The notes beneath the pieces are model-generated. The model did not search any database and was not told the DNA's origin. It saw nothing but the letters and a program-made list of their open reading frames with translations. Below are positions 1 to 12,839 of a stretch of 64,000 nucleotides of DNA, piece by piece. Numbering within the stretch: the stretch's first letter is position 1; each line of letters begins with the position of its first letter. The stretch comes from Trifolium pratense. Its lineage: Eukaryota; Streptophyta; Magnoliopsida; Fabales; Fabaceae. Made by a program: the position numbers and the translations under genes. The stretch is from positions 71,099,257 to 71,163,256 of the forward strand of contig NC_060060.1 of assembly GCF_020283565.1 (NCBI RefSeq). Reading direction: 5' to 3'.

Positions 1-764
1 AATATCTGTTCTTGAGCTATCTAAGGCGGTTTAACATTGATTCCACTCAAAAATTCATCCAAACATGTTATAAATTCATATAAACAGCCATTCCAAACAT
101 ATATGGTATCAAGGAACATTAATCATCCCTTCCAAACATCCAAATACCTCTAACAATCAAAATCAAGCCAATATCTTGGGTTTTAAGTAACTTTCATAAA
201 CTTAACAAAAATGATCCAAACACATACATATTTGTCATGGAATCAAGCTAGTGATTAACACATACAAAGTAATGATGAAGAACATCACACTCACATACAA
301 AAGCTTATCAAAAGTCTAAAAGAAATTGAGTGGGAGAGTTCGGGAACGGAGACATAGACAATCTCCCCCCTCCTTGTCACTCAAGAATCATGAATTCTAA
401 TCTCTTACCTTAAGCAAAGATGATGATCCAAGCCTTTCCTCTCCTCTCTTGCTCGTGAATCTCTTAGCCAAACCCTAGCTCTTGCTCTATCTTGCTTCTA
501 CTCACTCAAACTCAAAGAAATGAATTTATGAAACTATTCATGTGTTTGACTTGTTACTTATACTATTTTCCAAATGTCATGAACCAAGCCCAAATGGCTT
601 AGGCCCATGCCTCTCACGCCCATAAGCCCAAAACAATGGTTCTCGCGTCTAATAACTTACGTTCGGCTAAACAATTATTCGTCGCTCACTAAAATAATAA
701 AAGCCAATTAATAAATAAAATAACATTTAACAAAATATACGAATACGAAAAATGGGTCGTTACA
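1..764 (-). repeat. Truncated Tekay-like gypsy LTR (minus strand)
   Basis: Read on the minus strand, this stretch begins TGTAACGACCC at 764 and runs off the window's left edge. It is a diverged relative of the LTR at 21188-23672: both share the start, the GTAAGTTA...GAGCGAGAA-type block, the 'aagccatttgggctt' block, and the 'ctcaagaacagatatt' block at the edge. No partner LTR is visible, so it may be a solo LTR or the end of an element lying to the left. No coding sequence was seen. Confidence 0.75.
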
Positions 765-902
765 CCGACTATCCATGGAATTTTAGAATAATCCTACAAG
801 CCTCACCACACCTCCTCAATCCCCGGAATGCCTTCCGTACTCTTGAAGATTTGCTTGCCTCCAACCAACCTTGGAATTTTAGGTGGTTTCACAAGCCGCA
901 AC
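765..902. other. Unassigned flank left of the copia insertion
   Basis: A short non-repetitive stretch between the truncated LTR and the copia element. It continues after the element at 11943, because the 5-bp GCAAC at 898-902 is repeated at 11943-11947. C-rich and codon-like in texture, but I could not assign it to a gene. Confidence 0.4.
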
Positions 903-963
903 TGTTGGAGTAAGCCCTAAAAGCCAATCTATTTTGATAGAATCGTCTTTTGTATGATGACTT

Positions 964-1053
<90 letters not shown>

Positions 1054-2347
1054 TAAAAAGGCATTTCTTTATTATGTTTGTATGTCCAAAATGATAAAGT
1101 CCCTAGAATAGTTGAATCCATTTAACTATTCTTAAAGTATCCGTAGTCGAGTTTTATTATGAATTGGGATAATAATAAAACATAGAGACTATTATGAAGA
1201 TAGACTGATGATCACATCTCATGGATCATAGGATAAGGAGTTATCAAGTCTTGACATAGGTATAAATATTAGGAGTAATATTTATACTGGATTGACCCGC
1301 TATGAGAGTACTACATATAATGTTATGCAAGATGTCATAAGTTGCTCTCATGGTGATAGTGGTGTATACCACCCTCCGACCTGAAACCACTATGGACCCT
1401 AAATGTAGAGTCAGGTACTTTGTTGCTGATCAAACGTTGTCCGTAACAGGATAACCATAAAGACAGTTAATGGGTACTTCACAAAGCATGCTGAGGGACA
1501 TGAGTGACCTAGATGGAATTTGCCCGTCCTGCATAACAGGATAAATGTCTAAGGGCCCAATATTGAATCGAACAAGGGTGACACAGTGTATGCCTTGTGT
1601 TCAATATAGACATAGGGGCAAAAGGGTAATTATGCACATAAGCATTATCACGGATAAGGTTTGTCAGATCACAAGACATTTCCGTGACTTGGGTAGCAGT
1701 GATGTGTTGCTAGATACCGCTCACTGTTTGTTATAATTAAAAGTATAACTGCCAACGTTACGAAAACCTACAAGGGTCACACACATAAGGACAACCTAGT
1801 GTGAGATACGGAACACCGTAAGGTACGGTGTACCTCAGAGGAATATGGAGATGTGATAAGGGTATCACGGTAATTAAATAAGCGGTACACCATATGGTAT
1901 GGTGAGGGAGCGTCCATGTGTACATGACACATGGGGCAAGCGCCCCTTTGGTTATTTAATGAAAAGGGCTTTAGTGTAATTTGTGCCCAATGACAAGTGA
2001 TTTTGTCTTGGTGCACAAGACAAGAAGTTCTATAAATAGAACCCTTGTGGTAGTGACAAAATCACTTGAAGCAAATTCTCTTGCTAAACCCTAAATCCTA
2101 ATTCCTCCCATCTCTCACTAAAAGCCTTCATCCTTGGAGCTAGCACTCTTCTTGAAGGTTGTTGTTCGTGTGGACTAGCTAGAGGCGTTGCCGTTCATCT
2201 TCAACGCTCGTGATCAATTTTGATGGTGAATCATATCTCATCCTTCACAAGAGGTAAAAGTTCTTAACACGAATCATGCTCATTCGTAAGGATCAACAAA
2301 GGAAAATTTTAAATTCTGCTGCCCTTTTTAATCACTATTTTCCTTCA
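903..2347 (+). repeat. 5' LTR of the degenerate copia element
   Basis: 1445 bp, TG...CA ends, matching 10524-11942. The length difference lies mainly in the internal TA repeat. A TATA-like 'tctataaataga' occurs near 2030. Short ORFs inside recur in both LTRs and look incidental. Confidence 0.9.
965..1055. repeat. (TA)n microsatellite in LTR
   Basis: About 80 bp of near-perfect TA dinucleotide repeat. The matching tract in the other LTR (about 10589-10648) is shorter, so it has changed length since insertion. Confidence 0.95.
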
Positions 2348-2348
2348 G

Positions 2349-2360
2349 TGGTATCAGAGC
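2349..2360 (+). other. Primer binding site (tRNA-iMet type)
   Basis: TGGTATCAGAGC lies one base after the 5' LTR end. This is the complement of the plant initiator tRNA-Met 3' end, used for minus-strand priming. Confidence 0.85.
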
Positions 2361-2847
2361 CACTTACGAATCCATGATTTGATGTTTGTTTAATTCCTGT
2401 ATTTTGTTTTAATTCGATTAAAACACTTAATAAAGATTAAAATCGAGTAATTAAAATTTGGCATCTATTTGTGTTTGATTTGGATGATTGACATGGAAAC
2501 GGCTTCGGAATCCGACTTTTGTATGGTGAAGCAGCGATATGTTAATCGTCCTAAGTTTACACAAACAATAATGATCAAGACTTATATGTGATATAAGTGA
2601 TCGTGATGCAAAGCGGTGTATGTGATATACCGTTCATAATTTCGTTCATTAAAACAAATTGTGAAAGATACCCAATTAAAGCGATTCATGTTCACTTGCT
2701 TTGGAATCCGATGTTAGTATGGTGAAGCAATGACATGTTGATCAATTAAATTGAGTTTCGGTCATGATGGGTTTTGACGGCATGAAATTAGGGTTCGCGA
2801 CAACACAAGGGTTGTGCTGTCAAAAGCGAAAAACCTTGATCATTTGC

Positions 2848-2965
2848 GTGCTGGCGCTGGGCGCCGAACACGCCGCGCTGGGCGCGACTAGCAGAGGCCA
2901 GGAACAATTCTAAGTGCGTTCCGGCGCCGGGCGTCGGACATGCCGCGCTGGGCGCGATTGGCAGA
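2848..2965 (+). repeat. GC-rich tandem pair in copia leader
   Basis: Two imperfect copies of an about 80-bp segment containing GGCGC(T/C)GGGCG and 'gccgcgctgggcgcga', conspicuously GC-rich in an AT-rich element. It lies between the PBS and the region where gag would be expected. No intact gag ORF is seen. Confidence 0.6.
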
Positions 2966-3499
2966 AGCTAGGGTCGCGTTCGTTTGCCAAAATTTTGATT
3001 TTAATTTACTTAACAGGACTTAAATGGATTATAATAATAAAATATGTGTTTGTTATTATGCTTTTACAATGATCGGTTATGGCCTTAGTTTTTCTGTTGT
3101 TTTATTTTGGATTTTAAATACGACCTACGTGTCGTGCCTTATCTCTCAATCTCTTGATGTAATTCTCTTCTCATCTTATTCCCTCGTATGTAAAACGAGT
3201 ATTCTTTATGTAATGTAAATATTTTGAAGAAGAATTCAAGAACAAAGGAGGATGACCTTGGAGATCATGCTTGGAGAAGTATAGATCGTTATTAGGTTAG
3301 CTTAGGTTCTCTCATTGGCTTAAGAGAACAATTGCGCTAGGGGCCATAACTGTTTCATTTATTTATGTATGTTGATGCATGTATATGTATGTATGTTGAT
3401 GCATGTGAGAGACGATTTGTATGATAAACTAGGAGGACACCCGTGCGTCCGCACGGGAGTCGCGGCGTTGCCGCTCCTCACTTGGTAAGATGAAAGAAT

Positions 3500-5280
3500 A
3501 TAATATTTGGTAAAAAAAGATAGAAAAAGAACAATGGTAAAACCATCACAAAAAAACTTCAGGTCTCCGTATTAATTTAGGAATATAAATATAGATAATG
3601 TAGAAATTATGAAGAAAAAAAATAGGCTACCTTATTAATATATTAGTAAAAACATAGGTGTTGAAAAATCACAAAAAAAAACTTATGTCCATGTATTAAT
3701 ATATAAGTATAAATATAGTCCCGTAAAAATTGTTAAAAAATAGACAATCATATTAAAATGTTAGTGAAAATATAGGATAGGTCTCGCAACAGTCATCAAA
3801 ATAATTAGGTCATCGTATTAAATATGAGTATAACCAGAAAAATTGTAAAAAAAAAATAGACAACTTAATTTTTATTTTATTTTTGTTTCAAACAACTTAA
3901 TTAATATATAATTAAAAGTATAAGTCTCGTAGAAACCACACAAACAAAAAAGTTTTCATATTAATATATGAGTTTAAATATAGGTCCCGCAGATGTTATA
4001 AAAGAATGGGCAAACTTATTAATATGAGTAAAACACATAGGTCCACATGTACAAAAAAAAAAAAAACACATAGGTCCCCAGAAATCACACAAAAGATTAG
4101 GATCTCGTATTAATATATAATTATAAATATAGGACTAAAAAAATAGTAAAAAATTGAAAACTTCACTTGATAACATAAAATAGTAATTTGTTGGGAAGTA
4201 GATTAAAAGATTAAAAAAATAGAAAGATATAATAATATTTGGTAAAAAAATAGAAAAAGAACAATGGTAAAATTATCACAAAAAAATCTTATGTCTCCGT
4301 ATTAATATTTGAATATAAATGATAATGTAGAAATTATGGAAAAATAGGTTACCTTATTAATATATTAGTAAAAACATAGACCTTGTAAAACCACCAAAAA
4401 ATTAGGTCCTTGTATTAAATATATGAGTATAAATATATCCTTTTAAAATTATTAAAAAATAGGTAACCTTGTTAATATGTTAGTGAAAATATAGGTCTCA
4501 CAAAAATTATCAAAATAATTAGGTCACCGTATTAAATATGAGTATAACCCGTAAAATTGTAAAACAAAATAGGCAACTTAATTAATATATAAATAAAAGT
4601 ATAAGCTCCGTAGAAATCACAAAAAAAAAGTTTCCATATTAATATATGAGTATTTTATAGGTTCCGTATATGTTATAAAAGAATGGACAAACGTATTAAT
4701 CGTATTAATATGAGTAAAAAACATAGGTCCCGCATAAACCACACAGAAGATCAGGTTATCGTATATTAATATATGATGTATAAATATAAGTTCACAAAAA
4801 ATAGTTAAAAGCTGTAAATTTTATTAATAAGAGTAAAAACATAGGCCCTGCTTACGTGTATGATATAAACTGTTGTTGTTTTGTTTGGCACACCTTGTGC
4901 CAATCAGGACTCATTATTAATAATAAAATTCATTTTAGTTTGTTAAAAAAAATACACAGGCACCGTAGAAATCACACAAAAGATTATATCCTTCTATTAA
5001 TGCATGAGTATAAATATATGTCAAGAATGAGCAACCTTATTAATATATTAATAAAAAAAATATATGGCTCGTAAAAATGAACAAAATAATTAGGTCCTTG
5101 TATTAATATTTGATCTAGTATAACCCGTAAAATTATAAAAAAAATAAACAACTTTATTAATATATGATTAAAATTATAAGTCTCGTACAAATAAAAAAAA
5201 AAGGTTATCTTATTAATTGATGAGTATAAATATATAGTCCTACATAAATTATTAAAGAACATGAAATCTTATTAATAAGA
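3500..5280. repeat. Degenerate tandem array inside the Helitron
   Basis: Recurrent, diverged units of very roughly 70-110 bp built from 'ttaatatatgagtataaatata', 'ggtcccgtagaaat', 'cacaaaa' and 'aataggcaac' blocks. More units recur at 5700-5930. No coding potential; the short ORFs here are AT-rich noise. Confidence 0.7.
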
Positions 5281-5381
5281 GGAAAAACATATGCCACTTT
5301 TTGCTTTTTCATAGCCGCCCCACAACAACAACATAGTAAACCCTACTTTTTGCTTTTTATTCTTGTTCATCTTTTAAAGAG

Positions 5382-5417
5382 GGGTGATTTTGGATCAATT
5401 TTGATCTAAAATCACCC
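5382..5417. repeat. Long hairpin within the Helitron
   Basis: GGGTGATTTTGGATCAA and TTGATCTAAAATCACCC form a 17-bp stem with a single G-T pair and a 2-nt loop. It resembles the core of a small foldback element captured by the Helitron. Confidence 0.7.
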
Positions 5418-6924
5418 TTTTTTTATTGTTTTATATATTTTTTTATTTAAATAAGTGATTTTTCACACATTCTTATGTTTCATTTGAGTTTTCTTTTGTT
5501 GTTCTTGTCTGATGTTGTTTTAATCCCGTCTTAGTGCAGAGGTTTTTTGTCTTGAGTTCGCGTCTTGGTACGGTGTCCGGTTTAATTCCGTTGTAGTACA
5601 ATGTTTGTTTTGTTCAGATTTGCAGATTTGCTCCGATTCAGATTCAGTGCAGATTCACACGTACTCTACTTACTTGAATAAATGAATATTGTTTGTTGTT
5701 AGTCTAAAAAAAAAGAAAAACATAGGTCCCGTAGGATTCATACGAAAGATTATGTCCCCATATTAATATATGACTATAACTCGTAAAATTATAAAAAAAA
5801 ATAAACAACTTTACTAATATATGAGTAAAAATATAAGACCCGTAGATATATCCATAAAAATTAGGTTCCCGTATTAATTTGAATATAACCCATAAAATTA
5901 TTAAAAAAAAAATAGGCAACATAATATTTTAGTCCTTTTTTTTCTCCAATAATTTTCTTCCGCATAGAAAAATCTCATAAGATCGAAAGTCATATCTTTC
6001 TTATTATATCTTTCTTGTGTGATTTGTTTATGATTTTGTTTCTCTGACTCTTTGTAAACTTTTGTAGTCTACCTCGGTACATCTTGTGTTGGAGAGGTTT
6101 TCTATGTTAATATATCTCATTTTGGTTTGTTAAAAAAAATATTAGTCCTTATATCAAAAACAAAAAATCTTTAAAAAAAAAAACTTCTAAAAAATGTCAT
6201 TTATTTTTCAACTATTTTCAACTTTGTATTTAATTTTTACTGTTTTTTTATTGTTTTTGTCTCACCATTTTTTTACGGGAGTTTTTCAGTTTTTTCCCAC
6301 CATATTCTTGTATTAAATTAATTAAATTTATTGAGTTGAACTACAAATTGAAAATTAACTTAATTAAATATTGGATTGAAGTCCATAAATCAAGTTGAGT
6401 GAATCTAAAATAACGAAACATAAACAATAAATGATAAAATTACACTAAAGAAAGGGTTGGACTCAAATAAAATATCATAAATAAATGGAAACAACATCAT
6501 GTACCTCTATATTGTAAAAAAAATAAACCATACATTTGTTGTCTTATTTGGTATAATGCACTTATGACGTTGAAATAAAGAATTTCATTGAATCTCTCCT
6601 TTTATTTGTAATGAATTTTACTCTCTTATTATAAAAAAGAAAAAATAAATAAACACTTCCCCTTTCTTCTTTTAACTTAACTCATGTTGATTATATGTTG
6701 GTTCCAAAAATATAACAAATTAATTCATATGGCTTAGTGGTAAATCTAATAAGAAGTGTAACTAAAAGGTTAAAGGTTCGATTCCTACTAAGAAATTTTT
6801 TAGCATTTTTCTACTAACTTTTTTTAATAAAGACACAAAATAACCCTGAATTGATTATGTGTCAAAAAATGAAAAAGGGGCAAATTAGGAATTTCATATG
6901 TACCTTCTTTTCTTATATAGTAGA

Positions 6925-9540
6925 TAAGCCGGTGAGATCAAACTAATTAAAATTCCCTCAAGGTTAATATTAAGTTCATGCTTTCCGTATTTTAGAACTC
7001 GTCAAGACTAGTGTCAAATATTGTGGGTTCGTCCAACGCGAAGTGCATATTTTACATTAGTAAGGCACGATGGGATAAACGTAATATCCAATTTCTAAAA
7101 TATCGGGTCGAACTTAACTAAGCTAAAATATAATGAGATTATATATGTTTAGAAGCAAGAATTGGGAATGATCCAAAAGATGGATTAGAATAAGGAGTTA
7201 TTCACCCAATTGAAATATTCGAGAATTGTATAAGATACAATTGGAAGGAGTTCCTACCTAAATAGCTATGTTTTGGGTGATCAGCCAACGCTGACTCAAG
7301 ACATAGTGAAATATGGATCTCGATCCACTAGAAGATCTTCCAACAGGATTTTCCGAATCAAATGATGAGGGTCATTTGTTTTGAATAAAATAGTGAGAGC
7401 GTATTTAATTAAAGGCCTAGTTAAATATGTTTTAATCATGATACAAATATTCTTATTTTCGTAGTTAGATATATTTGGCATATATTTTATATTTTACTGT
7501 AAAATGTCCTTAGGAAGGACAGAAGGTTCAGAAAGGAGTTTCTGAATTGGACATGTATTGAGAATCGTTCTCTCAAATACGAGAAAAACTACTAATGATT
7601 TTGAAAGAGTTAAAGTTGAAGAAAGAAGTAAGACTTCTTCATAGACCTTGTTATAGAAAGTTAAATTATCCACTTTTTAACTTAGGTATATGATACCAGA
7701 TGTTAATTTCATATTTGTTGAAATATTGAAAGTTGTTTTTAAAGAAGTGAAAATTTGACTATAGATAAAGTCAACCTACGTTTAGAATGAAATAGTTTCA
7801 TTGATCGTAGAAGTTGAGTTTGACATGGAACCAAATAATTGTTATTAAGTTTCATTTAAACATTGGACCTAAACCTTGTATTGACAAGAAAAAGGACTAC
7901 TTGTTTGTATAATAGACAAGTGTTGTTTCATTATCCAAATAATATTTTCTATTCTAGTGTTCTAATTGAGTAATGGAATTGAGTTCCATCAACTTGATAA
8001 CCTTATCGATAACAATGATGAATAAGGATCAAATAAGATTTGAACCTTGTAAATTAGTGGCAATTAATATTGTTTAGTGAGACACACATTTCTAGATTCC
8101 ATAGATAGGAATTTTGGACTCATTTGATTTATATCATTTGAAGGGTGTAAGTTCCACTTTTGAAAATAGTTCAGTATGTCAATTACCAACTAAGGCAAAG
8201 TGACATTTGATCTATTTGAAATATATACATATGAGATGTATATGAACCACTAAACTAATTATTTGCTAGATATAATTTTATTTCTTTTACTTCATTTACA
8301 TTACTAATTAGCTTAGTAGATGTGAATATGTGTGGTTGACACAAAGTATGATTCTTTGAAATTGTTCAAAGAATTTATGAATGAAGTAAAGGAATAATTT
8401 TGAAAAGTATCAAGACCATACGAACAAGTCGTAATGGTAAATACTTAGATAAGGAGTATAGTAACAACTATTTATATTACATCATGTTCGACATGATTAC
8501 AAATAAGATAGTTCGTTTATATCTCCGGCGACTCTTTCAAAAATTTATTTTAATTAGAGTTATTCTTTACCCACAAAAGTTCCAATAAAAGAAATCATAA
8601 AGACACCATATTTGATATGGAGGTAAGAGTACCTAGTTCGACTTTATGATAGTTTGGATTGTAAGGTTTATTAGATAAACTTAATTCTGACTTGGATGAA
8701 TGTGTATTTGTGGAGGTATCCTAAAGAAACTTAGGAATACTAATTCTACAATGCTCACTATGACAAAAGTTGTTTTGTTACTAAAACTAAAATATTCCTT
8801 TAGAAGGAATCTGTCTCTAGAAGAGATAGTGGGAGTGATGTAGAACTTGAGTAAATTCGAGTACCACAAAACACATGTTTTTGAGAATGAAACATGAATC
8901 GGTTCAACAAGAGTTGTTGTTGGATCACCAGTTCGAGTAGCACAAGACCTATATAAGTCGGATATGTCATATCACACAGTTGAGAGTCACGGTTTTACCA
9001 TGACTCGACAAGGTGATATATGATGCTCATGGAAGATGAGAGTGTGACTTATAAAGAGTCCATGTACACAAAACATATATGGATATTGTTTTGTCATCCA
9101 ATTGAGTAAGACTCATAGGATAAATATGAGTCTTGTTGTAAAGACTCACAAGGATGGTATTGTGAATACCTTTAAGGTGTGATTGAATGTGAAAGGTTTC
9201 ACACAAATCATGATGCAATTATGATGAAACCTTTATTTCAATCATAGTGCTTAAACTCATTTGATTCCACTTGCAATTATTGTATGTTTTACTACGAGTT
9301 CTGGCAGATGGACAACGAGGTTACATTCCTTAATTGGAATGACCTTACATATGTATTTGACATATGGAAGGGGTTTCGTTAATCTAAAGGATGCTAGAAA
9401 GTGTAAAAATTACAAAATTCATTTATGAATTTGTTCAAATTTCTCAAAGTTGAATTATCGGTTTTGTTGATCAAGTTTTATGAAAACTAAGATTAATAAA
9501 GGAAATCTTGTGCACACAAGAAATTCAGTGGGAGTATTTA
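6925..9540 (+). other. Copia internal region without recognisable gene
   Basis: Interior of the degenerate copia element to the right of the Helitron. All frames are closed at short range. It presumably derives from gag/integrase sequence, but I could not identify motifs confidently. Confidence 0.5.
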
Positions 9541-10460
9541 AATTAATCTGGTATTATATGTGGATGACATACTGATCATCAAGACATTTTTCATACACTA
9601 CACATGTAAGACATGATTAGGTAATTATTTCTTGATGAAATACTTAGGTGAGACTTCCTAAAAGATAGGAATCAAAATCTATAGAGAAAGATTGTTGACA
9701 TATCTCAACCTTAGCCTACATACATATTTGATGAAGTGTACAGACACCTCGTGTGCTTAATTTTATTGAAATTATTGCATACGTCACATGATGTATTTTG
9801 TCTCAAAGACAATATCCAACCTCATTAGATGAGAAAGGGATGCATGAGAAGTATCCAAATACTTTGGCAATTGGATTGATCATGTACATCATGATATGTA
9901 CTAGACCAGATGTACTATATGCTATTAGCATAAACAACATGTACCAAATTATTTCTAGTGATTGTCATTAGATCACCATCAAGAATATCCATGGATATCT
10001 TAAAAGGACTAATGATGGCTTCTTGATAGGATCTGGAAAGGATCATTGTAAATGAGTTACAATGATACTGATTTTCCAAATCGAAGAACAGTATACCCAG
10101 ATTGTAGTCTAGAATAAACTTTATGCTCGAATGTCAACTCTGTAAGCTTACAAGCTTCAGAAGATTGATATATCTATTACAAATGTCAAATATATGATTT
10201 GAATCGTTTGTCTCATAAGATGAGGAAGAAAATTGTTTTTCCTTACGTTGCAGATTCCCTTGACCTCATTAAAGATGGTAATGGTTTAATCTTGCAAGCA
10301 ACGAAAAACCAGATCTCACCAACGATTCAAATACAAGTTTTGACATTTTATTTCCTTTTGATAGAAGATCAAAAGTGTAAATTGGAAGATGTATCGGGTA
10401 CCAACATAGGAAAGAGTTCCTTATCCACTAATAGAAAATCTTGCATAGAAGATGCTTGAT
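9541..10460 (+). pseudogene. Decayed copia RT-RNase H relic
   Basis: Scattered in-frame pieces match copia pol. 'LVLYVDDILII' near 9548-9580 is the reverse transcriptase YVDD catalytic block. A block near 9880-9935 reads like the conserved '...YIMICTRPDVLYAIS' segment before RNase H. 'YNDTDFPNR'-like sequence near 10060 resembles the RNase H D-A-D block. Stops and frameshifts separate them, so no product is expected. An 86-codon open stretch at 10199-10459 lies in the RNase H tail position. Confidence 0.7.
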
Positions 10461-10510
10461 GGTGACACTAGTCCAATAGATGTTGAGTTAATATCTGATT
10501 GGCTTTAAGT

Positions 10511-10523
10511 GCTAGTGGGAGAT
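10511..10523 (+). other. Polypurine tract
   Basis: GCTAGTGGGAGAT directly abuts the 3' LTR start and is the plus-strand primer site of the copia element. Confidence 0.8.
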
Positions 10524-10586
10524 TGTTGGAGTAAGCCCTAAAAGCCAATCTATTTTGATAGAATCGTCTTTTGTATGATGACTTTG

Positions 10587-10641
<55 letters not shown>

Positions 10642-11942
10642 ATATATATAAAAAGGCATTTCTTTATTATGTTTGTATGTCCAAAATGATAAAGTCCCTA
10701 GAATAGTTGAATCCATTTAACTATTCTTAAAGTATTCGTAGTCGAGTTTTATTATGAATTGGGATAATAATAAAACATAGAGACTATTATGAAGATAGAC
10801 TGATGATCACATCTCATGGATCATAGGATAAGGAGTTATCAAGTCTTGACATAGGTATAAATATTAGGAGTAATATTTATACTGGATTGACCCGCTATGA
10901 GAGTACTACATATAATGTTATGCAAGATGTCATAAGTTGCTCTCATGGTGATAGTGGTGTATACCACCCTCCGACCTGAAACCACTATGGACCCTAAATG
11001 TAGAGTCAGGTACTTTGTTGCTGATCAAACGTTGTCCGTAACAGGATAACCATAAAGACAGTTAATGGGTACTTCACAAAGCATGCTGAGGGACATGAGT
11101 GACCTAGATGGAATTTGCCCGTCCTGCATAACAGGATAAATGTCTAAGGGCCCAATATTGAATCGAACAAGGGTGACACAGTGTATGCCTTGTGTTCAAT
11201 ATAGACATAGGGGCAAAAGGGTAATTATGCACATAAGCATTATCACGGATAAGGTTTGTCAGATCACAAGACATTTCCGTGACTTGGGTAGCAGTGATGT
11301 GTTGCTAGATACCGCTCACTGTTTGTTATAATTAAATGTATAACTGCCAACGTTACGAAAACCTACAAGGGTCACACACATAAGGACAGCCTAGTGTGAG
11401 ATAAGGAACACCGTAAGGTACGGTGTACCTCAGAGGAATATGGAGATGTGATAAGGGTATCACGGTAATTAAATAAGCGGTACACCATATGGTATGGTGA
11501 GGGAGCGTCCATGTGTACATGACACATGGGGCAAGCGCCCCTTTGGTTATTTAATGAAAAGGGCTTTAGTGTAATTTGTGCCCAATGACAAGTGATTTTG
11601 TCTTGGTGCACAAGACAAGAAGTTCTATAAATAGAACCCTTGTGGTAGTGAGAAAATCACTTGAAGCAAATTCTCTTGCTAAACCCTAAATCCTAATTCC
11701 TCCCATCTCTCACTAAAAGCCTTCATCCTTGGAGCTAGCACTCTTCTTGAAGGTTGTTGTTCGTGTGGACTAGCTAGAGGCGTTGCCGTTCATCTTCAAC
11801 GCTTGTGATCAATTTTGATTGTGAATCAAATCTCATCCTTCACAAGAGGTAAAAGTTCTTAACACGAATCATGCTCATTCGTAAGGATCAACAAAGGAAA
11901 ATTTTAAATTCCGCTGCCCTTTTTAATCACTATTTTCCTTCA
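10524..11942 (+). repeat. 3' LTR of the degenerate copia element
   Basis: 1419 bp, TG...CA ends, pairs with 903-2347. It is followed by the target duplication GCAAC at 11943-11947. Confidence 0.9.
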
Positions 11943-12470
11943 GCAACCTCAAACTCTCCTTGCATCCAACTACCTCCAGCAGTCCTACAAGTTACCAAGT
12001 TCGATCACCGTTGCTTTCACACAAGGTTTCCATAGCCATACCACTTTGGTGTACCTTAACCTCAAACCGAGATTCCTCCACCAAAGCCTTAAACCGGTAT
12101 ATCCACTATGTCTTCCATCTTGTAACCGAGTATTCTTATCATCGCCTCACCAGGCTGATGTTGAGTATTATTCCACCGCCTCTCCAGGCCGAGATCGAGT
12201 ATTATTACCACCGACTCTCCAGGCCGATGTCGAGTATTATTCCACCGCCTCTCCAGGCAGTTGTCGAGTATTATTACCATCGCCTCTCCAGACTGAACTT
12301 CATCGCAATCTCCATTAGCTTTTTACCTCCGAGGCACCGGATGACAACATGCAATGTTTTATCCATCATCTCAGACATTAAAATTGCTCTTGCTCCCATC
12401 TTCACTTTCCACAATTCCAAATTGTCACCGGAAAGTCCCTCAATATATATATTTTTATTTTAAGAAAACA
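11943..12470. other. Unassigned region right of copia
   Basis: Continues the sequence of 765-902. It holds short overlapping ORFs on both strands, which arise from a tandem repeat, and no recognisable domain. Possibly part of an older, unidentified element. Confidence 0.4.
12128..12300. repeat. Minisatellite, five 34-35 bp units
   Basis: Units begin GAGTATT and run 'gagtattattccaccgcct' then 'ctccaggccgatgtc'. Lengths alternate 35/34/35/34/35 bp, so it is not codon-phased and probably not coding. Confidence 0.8.
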
Positions 12471-12473
12471 AAT

Positions 12474-12831
12474 TTATAGCATTTCATTAATTAGTACGTG
12501 TCCAATATAATTTGGTATCTCAACCAATATTTGGGGACTAACTACATATGTGGCCATCTTAGATAACCTATGAGCAACCTCATTTGCTTGTCGCCTAATG
12601 AACTCAACACTGAAGTTACCGTAAAAAAGAGAGAAAAGTCTTCTACAATGGGCAATAATTACGCCGAACTCGGAAACATCATCTTTATTCGATCGGAAAC
12701 TATCCACCACTAATTTTGAATCCAACTCGAAATCTACTGGCCCCAGATTTAATTCATGGACCCACTTAAGCGCCGATAGTAAATCGAGAGCTTCGGCGAT
12801 CCGGACATCACATATCAGTGAGCATTGACCA
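12474..12831 (-). pseudogene. LINE-type RNase H (RVT_3) 3' fragment
   Basis: Read on the minus strand, an open stretch covers the C-terminal RNase H-like domain typical of plant non-LTR elements. It contains 'RIAEALDLLSALKWV', then 'FELDSKLVVDSF' with the acidic D, then 'EFIRRQANEVAHRLSKMA', and ends with a stop at 12474. The upstream part is missing: the frame is broken by the insertion at 12840 and only a short continuation is visible at 13546-13570. Probably a 5'-truncated LINE, not functional. Confidence 0.75.
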
Positions 12832-12839
12832 TATTTAGC

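Larger units (their letters stand above)
3429..6924 (-). mobile_element. Non-autonomous Helitron (minus strand)
   Basis: On the minus strand the element begins TCTACTATATAAG (6924) and ends in CTAG (3432-3429). An 8-bp-stem GC hairpin, CCCGTGCG/CGCACGGG (3440-3457), lies 7 nt before that end. Both junctions fit insertion between host A and T with no target duplication. These are the defining Helitron features. No Rep/helicase ORF is present, so it would depend on another element. Most of its body is a degenerate tandem array. It sits inside the copia element. Confidence 0.8.
903..11942 (+). mobile_element. Degenerate Ty1/copia LTR retrotransposon
   Basis: Two direct LTRs (903-2347 and 10524-11942) start TGTTGGAG and end TTCCTTCA, flanked by the 5-bp duplication GCAAC. 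A tRNA-iMet-type primer binding site follows the left LTR and a purine tract (AGTGGGAGA) precedes the right one. The inside retains scattered copia pol motifs (see 9541-10460) but no long ORF, and it carries a Helitron at 3429-6924. The LTRs differ at roughly ten positions outside the TA microsatellite, so the coding decay looks older than the insertion. The lineage within copia was not assigned. Confidence 0.9.

Noticed and set aside
1545..2016. Paired short ORFs in the copia LTRs (also 11140-11611)
   Set aside because: Conserved only because the two LTRs are copies of each other; no domain seen.
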